A stretch of 10,865 nt of DNA from Bacteroidia bacterium (GCA_016650355.1 JAENVX010000227.1:1-10865), one strand, 5' to 3'. Counted from the first letter of the stretch, positions 1 through 6,163 are shown. Notes: generated by a model from the sequence alone, not told the origin. Made by a program: numbers and translations.

Positions 1-61
1 AGTAAGGTACCAAATTTGGGCGACACTCCATAGTTAAAGAAGATGCAACACACTACGAAGA
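1..61. other. Unassigned left edge
   Basis: No gene can be supported here. On the plus strand the three frames close at 31-33 (TAG), 35-37 (TAA) and 3-5 (TAA). The 3' end of a gene lying to the left could therefore end at 33 or 37, but ten or so residues are too few to identify it. The third frame stays open from 6 to 119 without a start codon and runs into the first repeat copy, so it is probably chance. Confidence 0.3.
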
Positions 62-194
62 GTCATCGCGGCTGAGGAATGCCGCGATCCAGAAGAAGAA
101 GCGCTTGAGTGATTATTAATACTGCTGAGGATTCACTCGAGCAACGAGTGCATGTTAATTTTTACGGGATCCCGGCACAAGGGCCGGATGACGA
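62..194 (+). repeat. Double-hairpin intergenic repeat, copy A
   Basis: The left arm is a perfect 8-bp hairpin (65-72 with 81-88, core ATCGCGGC/GCCGCGAT, 8-nt loop). An AT-richer middle follows, and then a right arm with a second hairpin (CCGGC at 172-176 with GCCGG at 183-187). The outer ends are mutually inverted (GTCATC at the left, GATGAC at the right), so the whole unit is roughly palindromic, like a REP- or MITE-type element. Copies B and C share both the left-arm hairpin and the GGGATCCCGG core of the right arm. No transposase is present in the window. The function is unknown; such elements can act as mRNA stability or termination structures. Confidence 0.8.
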
Positions 195-252
195 TTTCAT
201 AGTTTAAAGAGTCAGCGCTCTTTTTCTACTCATGCACTAACTCCAACGGAGT

Positions 253-367
253 GTCATCGCGGCTGAGGAACGAAGCCGCGATCCAGAGGATGATGCGTGT
301 AAGTAGTTGTTAATACTGTTGATGATTCTCTCGATCAGGGTTTGCATTTTATTGTACGGGATCCCGG
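253..367 (+). repeat. Double-hairpin intergenic repeat, copy B (right arm cut)
   Basis: The left hairpin is a perfect 9-bp stem (256-264 with 274-282, loop GAGGAACGA). The middle part aligns with copy A around TTAATACTG at 310-318 and with copy C through GATTCTCTCGATCAGGG. The right arm matches the other copies only up to GGGATCCCGG and then changes to unrelated sequence at about 368, where the inverted repeat 363-462 takes over. The unit starts 191 bp after copy A in the same orientation. The sequence just before it (CAACGGAGT) also precedes copy C, so the true unit may begin several bases further left. Confidence 0.8.
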
Positions 368-462
368 AATGCGCCAACCTGCGGAAGGCTTATCCGGTAG
401 TAACCAGCTAAGGATAATTACGCTCAAGGCCCTGAAGTCGCTAGTTGGCAGCGCAATTCGGG
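363..462. repeat. Large imperfect inverted repeat before the toxin-antitoxin pair
   Basis: The outer arms are 363-378 (CCCGGAATGCGCCAAC) and 444-462, whose reverse complement reads CCCGAATTGCGCTGCCAAC. They pair except for a few unpaired bases. Two inner inverted pairs lie inside: TTATCC 390-395 with GGATAA 412-417, and CCAGCTA 404-410 with TAGTTGG 442-448 (one G-T pair). A long hairpin with a few extra unpaired bases in one arm recalls integron attC sites or other cassette boundaries. The core does not match the integron consensus GTTRRRY exactly, and no integrase is visible, so that reading is only a hypothesis. Confidence 0.5.
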
Positions 463-510
463 ACAAAAAAATCAGAAAAAGATGTTAAATTGAGTTAAAA
501 TTTAAAGTAT

Positions 511-684
511 ATGAAAAAGGACAAGGTAATGGAGACGGTAAAGGAATTCCCTCAAGAATTTGACTTAGAGGAACTTATCGAAAGACTTGTTTTTGTGGAG
601 AAAGTCGAGAAAGGACTTGAACAAATTAAGGAAGGAAAGACTATTCCTCACGAACAGGTAAAGGATATGATTAAAAAATGGTGA
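511..684 (+). CDS. Small antitoxin partner of the ParE-type toxin
   Basis: This 57-residue, highly charged protein is predicted to be largely helical (Glu/Lys-rich, with an FDLEELIERL stretch near the middle). It lies directly upstream of a ParE/RelE-type toxin and overlaps it by 7 nt in the sequence ATGGTGA, so the two are probably translationally coupled. Short acidic, helical proteins in this position act as antitoxins that bind and neutralise the toxin and often repress their own promoter. The C-terminal part (KTIPHEQVKDMIKKW) resembles the tail of small Bacteroidota antitoxins. No clear ribbon-helix-helix or PHD domain can be assigned by eye. Met7 (codon at 529) is an alternative start. 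The antitoxin role rests mostly on position and size. Confidence 0.72.
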   Translation: MKKDKVMETVKEFPQEFDLEELIERLVFVEKVEKGLEQIKEGKTIPHEQVKDMIKKW

Positions 685-965
685 AAGTAATTTGGACCGA
701 GTTTGCAATTGAGGACTTAAGGTCAATCCACACATGCATTTCACAAGACTCAAAAGTTTACGCAGACAGATTTATTGAAAAAATAATTTCAAGAGTTGGA
801 CAACTTGAGACTTACCCAAAATCTGGACGAGTTGTACCTGAATTTAACATTGACACTTTAAGAGAGTTAATTGACGGCAATTACCGAATCATTTACAAAA
901 TCAATTCAGACTCTATTGGAGTCATTCGTGTACATCATTCCGCAAGACAACTTAAAGGACTGTAA
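678..965 (+). CDS. ParE/RelE-superfamily toxin
   Basis: This 95-residue protein has the layout of the ParE-like toxin family (plasmid stabilisation system, PF05016). It opens with a short strand (VKVIWTEFAIEDL), continues with two helices, and then shows the conserved block YPKSGRVVPE at 46-55, an Arg at 62, the GNYRIIYKI strand at 67-75, and a terminal HHSARQL (His86-His87, Arg90). ParE members poison DNA gyrase and RelE members cleave mRNA at the ribosome; the sequence alone does not decide which applies. The start codon overlaps the antitoxin stop, as expected for co-expression. The gene looks intact. Repeat elements flank the pair on both sides, which suggests an accessory, mobile or stability-type module. 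Confidence 0.88.
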   Translation: MVKVIWTEFAIEDLRSIHTCISQDSKVYADRFIEKIISRVGQLETYPKSGRVVPEFNIDTLRELIDGNYRIIYKINSDSIGVIRVHHSARQLKGL

Positions 966-980
966 GCGCCAGCTGCCAAC
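966..980. repeat. Partial inverted match to the repeat before the module
   Basis: GCGCCAGCTGCCAAC begins at the base after the toxin stop codon. It is the reverse complement of the right arm at 444-454 (GTTGGCAGCGC) with four extra bases in the middle. It also resembles, in direct orientation, the left arm at 371-378. The toxin-antitoxin pair is therefore bracketed by related short sequences, as a cassette would be. The match is short and could be partly accidental. Confidence 0.4.
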
Positions 981-992
981 ATACAACGGAGT

Positions 993-1116
993 GTCATCGC
1001 GGCTGAGGAACACTCCCTCCTTCGCGCGGCATAAAAAGCCGCGATCCAGTGATTCTCTCGATCAGGGTTTGTATTTTAATTTTTACGGGATCCCGGCACA
1101 AAGGCCGGGAGGACGA
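993..1116 (+). repeat. Double-hairpin intergenic repeat, copy C (rearranged)
   Basis: The left stem is the same perfect 9 bp as in copy B (996-1004 with 1037-1045), but the loop has grown from 9 to 32 nt. The middle lacks a 36-bp block present in copy B at 287-322. The right arm holds a perfect 7-bp hairpin (TCCCGGC 1091-1097 with GCCGGGA 1104-1110, 6-nt loop). The copy fills the gap between the converging toxin and redoxin genes. A T run at 1121-1126 follows on the plus strand, but 10 nt beyond the stem, so it is at best a weak terminator for the toxin mRNA. Confidence 0.8.
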
Positions 1117-1124
1117 CACATTTT

Positions 1125-1736
1125 TTATTTTCTTCTAATTGAGCAGCCAACAGCGCGGTTATTCGCTACTCCAATTTTTTGACCTGCCAATAATTTATCA
1201 ATAGCAACCTTCAAAAATTTTTGATCAACATCACCTGCCACTTGTGGATTGTCATCAATGGCTCCGCTGTAAACAACTGCGTAATTTCCATCCGCTTTCT
1301 TCAATAAAAAAACTTCTGGACTTTTTTTAGCACCAAGTGCCGTCATTGCCACCTGATCTTTATCAGATAGGTATGGCGCATTCACGTCAGTATAGTGGAT
1401 GGCCATTTTCTCAGGAGACTCTTCGGTCTCGATATATGAGTTCACTAAAAGAAATTGAACTTTACCTGAATAAGCGCCAATTAATTCTTTGATCCGCTCT
1501 TTGTAATAGTTATCGAAGGGACACTCATTACTGGTGAACACGACAGCAATACCTGAGGAAGAATATTGATCGAGCGAGACAGGTTTACCGTTTACCATAT
1601 TGGTGAGTGTAAAACTTTGTACGGATGTTTGCCCATTTACGTTCAAAGGGAAAGCCAGGGTACCAACAAAACCTACTACACACAACATTTTCTTAAGCAA
1701 TAGACTAAACTCTAGAGGTTTTAATTGAATTTTCAT
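1125..1736 (-). CDS. Secreted thioredoxin-fold redoxin (PRX-like1 type)
   Basis: This 203-residue protein of the AhpC/TSA-redoxin superfamily carries an N-terminal signal-like segment (hydrophobic 18-30, likely cleavage near NVNGQ at 32-36), so it should act in the periplasm or at the outer face. The active-site region reads VVFTSNECPFDNYYKERI, with one cysteine at Cys72 rather than a CxxC pair. The cis-proline region is KSPEVFLL (Pro140). The C-terminal AVGCSI (Cys198) matches the tail motif known from this subfamily, so Cys72 and Cys198 could be the redox pair. The start overlaps the upstream stop by ATGA. Met17 is a possible shorter start that would give a more compact signal peptide. Its substrate is unknown. 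Confidence 0.85.
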   Translation of the reverse strand: MKIQLKPLEFSLLLKKMLCVVGFVGTLAFPLNVNGQTSVQSFTLTNMVNGKPVSLDQYSSSGIAVVFTSNECPFDNYYKERIKELIGAYSGKVQFLLVNSYIETEESPEKMAIHYTDVNAPYLSDKDQVAMTALGAKKSPEVFLLKKADGNYAVVYSGAIDDNPQVAGDVDQKFLKVAIDKLLAGQKIGVANNRAVGCSIRRK

Positions 1737-2365
1737 GATGCATTGGTGTTAGTGAATACAAGAACATAATCAGGTTGTATTGAATAGCAAAGATCAACTT
1801 TCATTTCGTTTTCTGGGCTTTCGATTCTGCCTTTCAAATCTCCAAAGTTTCTCAGCGTGAAGGGTTCAATATTCAGGTGATTCAAAAAAGTAAGGCCTCG
1901 TCTACCATATATTTTATAAAGAGCCTCTTTGGCGCACCAGTATACGCAATGTTTGACAATATCTTGTCCAGCATCAGCGAGTTCATAGTCGGCCATTATC
2001 CTGTGAGCGATCTTTAGCAATTTTTCTTTGGGTTGTTCTAAATCAATGCCCACTGATTGTCGTATATCGATTTGGGCAGCCACATAAGGGTGGGAGTGCG
2101 TGAGCGAAATTTGATTTGTATAGTTATTTAGAAAAGGTTTCCCGAATTCATCTTTGCGAAGACCGTGATACTCCAGTCCAGAATGTTCAACCAATGTTTT
2201 TATCAAGGTCCTTCCTGCCAACCACTCCAGTCGCTTTTGCGCACTGACGATTTCGGCAGGGCAGGGTTCCGGTGATAATCGGGTCAACTCGTCCATTGAT
2301 TCCGCAATAAACCAAATAGCCCATCCACTTTGCTTCGCTGTCTTTTGCATTTTCACTAAAGGCAT
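1733..2365 (-). CDS. 4'-phosphopantetheinyl transferase (Sfp/AcpT type)
   Basis: This 210-residue protein of the Sfp-type phosphopantetheinyl transferase superfamily should transfer the phosphopantetheine arm of coenzyme A to a serine of acyl or peptidyl carrier proteins. Visible motifs, in order, are RLEWLAGR (45-52, CoA-binding region), GKPFL (75-79), ISLTHS (86-91), VGIDLE (105-110, metal-binding Asp108 and Glu110) and WCAKEALYK (143-151, catalytic Lys146/Glu147 region). All key residues are present and the length suits a single-chain Sfp-type enzyme. It is the first gene of a two-gene minus-strand unit with the redoxin. No carrier protein or synthase lies nearby, so the likely target is the fatty-acid carrier protein or an unlinked pathway. 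No strong ribosome binding site is visible. Confidence 0.9.
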   Translation of the reverse strand: MPLVKMQKTAKQSGWAIWFIAESMDELTRLSPEPCPAEIVSAQKRLEWLAGRTLIKTLVEHSGLEYHGLRKDEFGKPFLNNYTNQISLTHSHPYVAAQIDIRQSVGIDLEQPKEKLLKIAHRIMADYELADAGQDIVKHCVYWCAKEALYKIYGRRGLTFLNHLNIEPFTLRNFGDLKGRIESPENEMKVDLCYSIQPDYVLVFTNTNAS

Positions 2366-2443
2366 AGGTTTATCGGGCTTTATGCTACAATTTTGTTAAA
2401 AAAATTGGATATACATTATTTCACCGATTCCCATTAGAAGAAT

Positions 2444-2548
2444 ATGAGCGTTCAATTTTCTGTTGCTAATCAAGAAAGTGTTATAAAATTTCTAAAAGTT
2501 GCCTGTTTGTTGGCTAGGTTATCGTTGTTGAGATTGAGTATTTTATGA
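2444..2548 (+). CDS. Possible 34-residue leader ORF before the WD40 gene
   Basis: An open frame starts at ATG 2444 and ends at TGA 2546-2548, overlapping the WD40 start codon in the sequence ATGA. The product would have a polar first half and a hydrophobic, Leu-rich second half (VACLLARLSLLRLSIL). Its exact ATGA junction is the form used for translational coupling elsewhere in this window. No homology is recognised, and a 34-codon frame can arise by chance. Confidence 0.2.
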   Translation: MSVQFSVANQESVIKFLKVACLLARLSLLRLSIL

Positions 2549-3471
2549 TACATGTTCAAAAGATTCAAACACTCACCGGACATCGCGATTGTGTATATAC
2601 CTTGGAGCGGGGTGAGAAACAGAATCAATTTTTTTCTGGTGCAGGCGATGGAATGATTGTTTTGTGGGATCTGCAAACTTTTGAGCGCCCGGTCACGCCA
2701 GATCATGAAGGTGATTTGATTGCCAAACTTCCCAATTCGGTTTATGCGCTGCACTATTTGAGTGATCAAAATCTACTGATTGCAGGTCATAACTATGATG
2801 GCATCCATCTTTTAGATTGGAAAGCGAAAAAGGAGTTGAATTCTCTTCAACTAGGCAAAGCAGCCATTTTCGACATACAGTCCTTTCAAAACGATTTATT
2901 TGTTGCTTCGGGTGATGGCACTATTTCTGTAGTGGACATTCAGAATTGGATTGTGAAGAAAAAAATTATTCGCTCTGATAAAAGTGCCAGAACGATTGCT
3001 ATCAACGAAAGGCAGGGTGAACTGGCTGTTGGCTATAGTGATCATTGCATTCGCGTTTTTAGTTTGGATGATTATAAATTGAAGGCTGAATGGAAGGCTC
3101 ATGAGAATTCAATTTTCTGTCTGGCGTATTCCAATGATAGCAACATTCTCATTAGTGGCTCACGAGATGCGCGGCTAAAGGCGTGGGACGCAACGAGTGG
3201 ATATTCTAAGGCTGGTGAAGTGGCTGCACATCTCTACGCCATCAATCACCTGGAATTTAGTCCAAATGGTAAACATTTTGTAACTTGTAGCCTTGATAAG
3301 TCAATTAAGGTGTGGGACTTCGATAACCTTAAACTTCTGAAAGTGATTGATAAGGCTCGCCATGCGGGTCATGGAACTTCTGTCAATAAATTGCTCTGGA
3401 CTTCGTTTAATGATCACTTGATAAGTGCGAGCGATGATCGCACAGTCTCTGTATGGAACATTATTTTTTAA
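2545..3471 (+). CDS. WD40-repeat beta-propeller protein
   Basis: This 308-residue protein consists almost entirely of seven WD40 repeats, at about 10-43, 64-92, 105-132, 148-174, 185-216, 228-259 and 275-306. Repeats 1, 5, 6 and 7 are the most canonical, with GH or AH starts and WD/WN endings (VLWDL, LKAWDA, IKVWDF, VSVWNI). No signal peptide or membrane segment is seen, so it should be cytoplasmic. A single seven-bladed propeller usually works as a protein-binding scaffold with no catalysis. It is followed after 15 nt by the DivIVA-domain gene, so the two may be co-transcribed and could share a complex; that is inference from position only. Some Bacteroidota genomes carry similar stand-alone WD40 proteins of unknown function. 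Confidence 0.9.
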   Translation: MIHVQKIQTLTGHRDCVYTLERGEKQNQFFSGAGDGMIVLWDLQTFERPVTPDHEGDLIAKLPNSVYALHYLSDQNLLIAGHNYDGIHLLDWKAKKELNSLQLGKAAIFDIQSFQNDLFVASGDGTISVVDIQNWIVKKKIIRSDKSARTIAINERQGELAVGYSDHCIRVFSLDDYKLKAEWKAHENSIFCLAYSNDSNILISGSRDARLKAWDATSGYSKAGEVAAHLYAINHLEFSPNGKHFVTCSLDKSIKVWDFDNLKLLKVIDKARHAGHGTSVNKLLWTSFNDHLISASDDRTVSVWNIIF

Positions 3472-3486
3472 ACTAAATTCATAATC

Positions 3487-4194
3487 ATGAAAATCACACC
3501 ACTTGAAATTCGCCAGAAGGCTTTTGAGAAAGCTTTGCGTGGCTTCGACAAAGATGAAGTAAACGCCTTTTTACTATCACTCTCACAGGAATGGGAGCGC
3601 TCCCTCGATGAAACAAAAGAATTACGAATCAAATACGAAACGTCAGAGCGTGAGGTGAGCAAGCTTCGCGAAGTAGAAAATTCGTTATATAAAACGTTGA
3701 AGACGGCAGAAGACACAGGTGCCAATGTTATCGGTCAGGCCAACAAGGCAGCAGAACTTCATATGAGGGAGACGCAATTGAAAGCTGAAGGCATGTTGAA
3801 TGAGGCAAAGGTAAAAGCAAAAGATACGCTTGAACTCGCGGAAGCGACTTCTAAGCAAATGCTGGAAGAAATGGAAGACAGACTTAAGTCCCTCGTTCAA
3901 CAATATAAAGGTCTTGAAACATATCGCGATAATCTTCTTTCGGATTTGAAACGAATGGCTGGTGAAACTATTGATCGTGTTGAGCGGATGAGAACAGTAG
4001 CGCGCGAATTTGATCCTGAACAACATTTGAACATGGCTAAACGTGAATCAAAAAAAGCATTGTATCCAAATGCTGATTTTGAAAACAGCATAAAGAAAAC
4101 GGCTTCGGCACAACAAGTGCTGGCTGAGTCGGTTGCAGCTGTGTTAGTGGAGGAAAAGAAAGTACAAAAATCTTTTTTTGACGATATTCAATGA
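3487..4194 (+). CDS. DivIVA-domain coiled-coil protein
   Basis: This 235-residue protein opens with a DivIVA-type N-terminal domain: MKITPLEIRQKAFEKALRGF then DKDEVNAFL (residues 1-29). That domain binds curved membranes or septal sites. It is followed by long Lys/Glu-rich helices typical of coiled coil (about 35-175) and a short tail. Aligned with Bacillus DivIVA, the membrane-inserting Phe17/Arg18 pair reads Leu17-Arg18 here, so membrane contact may differ. DivIVA proteins organise poles, septa or cell-wall growth in Gram-positives; the role in Bacteroidota is not well defined. The gene overlaps folB by ATGA and follows the WD40 gene by 15 nt. Confidence 0.87.
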   Translation: MKITPLEIRQKAFEKALRGFDKDEVNAFLLSLSQEWERSLDETKELRIKYETSEREVSKLREVENSLYKTLKTAEDTGANVIGQANKAAELHMRETQLKAEGMLNEAKVKAKDTLELAEATSKQMLEEMEDRLKSLVQQYKGLETYRDNLLSDLKRMAGETIDRVERMRTVAREFDPEQHLNMAKRESKKALYPNADFENSIKKTASAQQVLAESVAAVLVEEKKVQKSFFDDIQ

Positions 4195-4550
4195 CCGGTA
4201 AAGTGGCGCTGGAAGGTTTGGAATTCCATGCCTATCACGGAGTGTATGCACATGAGCGTTCTTCGGGCAATAAGTTTGAAGTGGACATTGTGGTTGATAC
4301 TGAATTTTTAGATTCCGCATTTCAGGATGATCTTTCCGGCACCATTAACTATGAGACGCTTTACTCCATTGTAAAAGAGGAGATGGCCAAGCCTTCAAAA
4401 TTATTGGAAACGGTTGGGCATGCTATTGCACAACAGACGTTGAAAGAATTTTCGGAGGCAAAGTCTATTGAAGTGAGAATCTCCAAGTTCAATCCACCCA
4501 TAGGAGGCGTGTGCAAGAAAGCAACAGTTAGCGTTAATAAAGTGAGGTAG
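4191..4550 (+). CDS. folB: Dihydroneopterin aldolase
   Basis: This 119-residue enzyme cleaves 7,8-dihydroneopterin to 6-hydroxymethyl-dihydropterin and glycolaldehyde in folate synthesis, and usually forms octamers in the cytoplasm. Family marks are the N-terminal LEGLEFHAYHGVYAHER with Glu22, NYETLY at 53-58, the pterin-binding LLETVGHAIA with Glu73, and the catalytic-lysine block ISKFNPPIGG with Lys99. The length is normal and the sequence intact. The start codon sits inside the DivIVA stop codon (ATGA), so translation is probably coupled. The other folate genes are not in this window. It ends 29 bp from the stop codon of the converging IscA-like gene. Confidence 0.95.
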   Translation: MTGKVALEGLEFHAYHGVYAHERSSGNKFEVDIVVDTEFLDSAFQDDLSGTINYETLYSIVKEEMAKPSKLLETVGHAIAQQTLKEFSEAKSIEVRISKFNPPIGGVCKKATVSVNKVR

Positions 4551-4579
4551 GCAATTTTGACCTTGAAATTACAGATCTT

Positions 4580-4888
4580 TTACAAGGGACTGATGTCAAC
4601 AAACATAAAGCCCCTTGCATCGGCACCTTCATAGAAATCTACTTCCTTTCCAATCAAGTACATAGTGTGTTTCTTGTCAACATAGATTGGGATATCACCA
4701 ATTGTGTACGCATGGTCTGTATCTTTTTTCTTATCGAATCCGATAATAAGCGAAACGCCACCACAGCCGCCACCTTTTACACCCACACGCAACCCATAAT
4801 CCGCTGGGATATTTTTCGTCTCCATGATTTTGCGCACTTCAATAGCTGCTTTGGAGGTAAGGCTTACAGGTTTTAGATTGTTAAACAT
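4580..4888 (-). CDS. IscA/HesB-type iron-sulfur protein lacking the C-terminal CGC motif
   Basis: This 102-residue protein of the A-type carrier family (IscA/SufA/ErpA, HesB domain) would hold and pass on Fe-S clusters or iron. The fold is recognisable: LTSKAAIEVRKIM, then LRVGVKGGGCGGVSLIIGFD, then GIPIYVD-like and GFMFVD segments. Usual members have three cysteines, one in the GGGC loop and two in a CGCG motif near the C-terminus. Here only Cys42 exists, and the chain stops two residues after FVDIS, where the motif should begin. The following bases in any minus frame do not encode it, so a simple frameshift does not explain the loss. It may be a natural one-cysteine variant with altered function. 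Confidence 0.85.
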   Translation of the reverse strand: MFNNLKPVSLTSKAAIEVRKIMETKNIPADYGLRVGVKGGGCGGVSLIIGFDKKKDTDHAYTIGDIPIYVDKKHTMYLIGKEVDFYEGADARGFMFVDISPL

Positions 4889-4942
4889 GTGTAAAGATTG
4901 GAACAGCCTTTAACTTTTTGATATTTACAGCTAACGGAAGAG

Positions 4943-4950
4943 CAAAATTA
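4943..4950 (-). promoter_or_regulatory. Candidate -7 promoter box for the IscA-like gene
   Basis: Read on the minus strand the bases are TAATTTTG, a full match to the Bacteroidota -7 consensus TAnnTTTG. It would place transcription start roughly 45-50 nt before the IscA-like start codon. No convincing -33 TTTG lies at the expected distance, and an AT-rich gap makes chance matches likely. Confidence 0.3.
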
Positions 4951-4988
4951 GCTAATTTTCAAACGCGAACGAGACTGAAAAAATTCCT

Positions 4989-5510
4989 ATGGAAGTACTA
5001 ATTGAGTTTGGAAAGATTTTATTGCCGGCATCGGTTGTCCTTTATGCTGTTTATTTGATTGTGAGGTCATTTATTATAAAAGAAATTGAAATTAAGAAAC
5101 TGGAAGTGCGCTCTCGCAGCATTGAGACCACTTTGCCGGTTCGGTTGCAGGCATATGAGCGAATCACTTTATTTTTGGAAAGAATCTCACCCCAAAATCT
5201 GTTGCTTCGCCTTAGTGATCCGGGATACAAGGCGCGCGACTTTCAAAAAATATTGCTCGATGAAATCCGAAATGAGTACAATCACAATGTATCTCAGCAA
5301 GTGTATATGAGCGAAGAGGTTTGGAGCCTGGTTAGGAATGCCCGAGAAGATTTGATCATGTTGATCAATGAGGCAGCCAGCAAGATGACTGCCGACTCAA
5401 ATGCAGTAGATCTTTCAAAAAAGATTTTTGAAATGACCCTGGAGAAGAAGGTAGATCCAATAGGGCATGCTCTTTCAGAACTTAAGAAAGAGATTCAACA
5501 GACATTTTAA
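4989..5510 (+). CDS. Conserved single-pass membrane protein of unknown function
   Basis: This 173-residue protein has one N-terminal membrane helix (about 8-29, ILLPASVVLYAVYLIVRSF), followed by a mainly helical, charged cytoplasmic domain. The segment VRLQAYERITLFLERISP (51-68) looks like a signature of a family common in Bacteroidota, but I know no function for it. No enzyme motif is seen. It is the first gene of a likely three-gene operon, followed after 8 nt by an SDR gene and then dtd. The start is chosen because it gives the membrane helix at the very N-terminus and the upstream frame holds no better candidate. Confidence 0.8.
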   Translation: MEVLIEFGKILLPASVVLYAVYLIVRSFIIKEIEIKKLEVRSRSIETTLPVRLQAYERITLFLERISPQNLLLRLSDPGYKARDFQKILLDEIRNEYNHNVSQQVYMSEEVWSLVRNAREDLIMLINEAASKMTADSNAVDLSKKIFEMTLEKKVDPIGHALSELKKEIQQTF

Positions 5511-5518
5511 TTTTTCAC

Positions 5519-6163
5519 ATGGGTAAAGTTGCCTTAGTTGCCGGAACTACCGGCCTGGTAGGTGCTCAATTGCTCGAGTTGTTGTTGGCTGATGATCGGT
5601 ATAGCAAAGTTATAGCGCTAAGCAGAAAGCCATTGATGGTTAGTCATGCAAAGCTTGATAATGTGGTTGTGGATTTTGACCAACTTTCAGAATATTCCAA
5701 TAGGCTTATTTCTGATGTTGTTTTTTGTTGCCTGGGAACTACCATGAAGCAGGCGGGTTCGCAAGCGGCATTTCGGAAAGTGGACTTTGAATATCCACTA
5801 GAGGTAGCAAGAATAGCGAAAGGGTTAGAGGCTAAACAGTATCATTTAGTCACGGCATTGGGCGCCAGCAAAAAATCTTCTTTTTATTACAACAAGGTAA
5901 AAGGCGAAGTTGAAGAGGCAATCCTAGAACTTGGGTTTGAGTCGTATCATATTTTTCGGCCTTCATTTTTGTCAGGCGAACGCACCGAAAGCAGAATCGG
6001 TGAGAATGCAACAAAAATTTTCTTTAAATATTTTGGATTTCTGGTGCCCAAAAAGTTTAAAGCAATTGCTTCTAGTAAAGTAGCGCGTGCGATGGTAGCG
6101 AAATCAAAGGAAGAAGCAAGAGGTGTGTTCATTCATGAATCTGATGCGCTGCAAAATTTCTGA
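5519..6163 (+). CDS. Atypical SDR / NAD(P)-binding protein, HTATIP2-like
   Basis: This 214-residue Rossmann-fold protein resembles the TIP30/HTATIP2-like branch of atypical short-chain dehydrogenases. The nucleotide-binding loop is AGTTGLVGAQ at 8-17, and an ALSRKP at 33-38 suggests NADP preference through Arg36. A conserved CCLGTTMKQAGS follows at 70-81, as does a YxxxK-type pair at Tyr124-Lys128 (YNKVK). The RPSFLSGER block at 147-155 is typical of the family. Its substrate is unknown; relatives are annotated as oxidoreductases or NAD(P)H-binding proteins. It sits between the membrane protein (8 nt upstream) and dtd (15 nt downstream), so co-transcription is likely. Confidence 0.87.
   Translation: MGKVALVAGTTGLVGAQLLELLLADDRYSKVIALSRKPLMVSHAKLDNVVVDFDQLSEYSNRLISDVVFCCLGTTMKQAGSQAAFRKVDFEYPLEVARIAKGLEAKQYHLVTALGASKKSSFYYNKVKGEVEEAILELGFESYHIFRPSFLSGERTESRIGENATKIFFKYFGFLVPKKFKAIASSKVARAMVAKSKEEARGVFIHESDALQNF

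Noticed and set aside
6..119. Open plus-strand frame running from the left edge through the first repeat arm
   Set aside because: It has no start codon, is preceded at once by a stop at 3-5, and half of it lies in a repeat hairpin; it most likely reflects chance.
206..225. Terminator-like hairpin AAAGAG / CTCTTT followed by T residues
   Set aside because: The 6-bp stem is weak and no gene in the window ends upstream of it on the plus strand.
363..462. Integron attC site
   Set aside because: The hairpin shape is suggestive, but the R' core reads GTTGGCA where GTTRRRY is required and no integrase is present, so only a general inverted repeat is claimed.
1..1124. CRISPR array
   Set aside because: The repeats are few, about 120-130 bp long, unevenly spaced and internally palindromic, with no cas genes.
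871..1182. 103-codon plus-strand frame across the toxin 3' end and repeat copy C
   Set aside because: It overlaps the well-supported toxin in another frame, continues through hairpin repeats and the end of the redoxin gene, and has no family resemblance.
4561..4587. Inverted repeat CCTTG / CAAGG between the converging folB and IscA-like genes
   Set aside because: Only 5 bp with a 17-nt loop and overlapping coding sequence; too weak to call a terminator.
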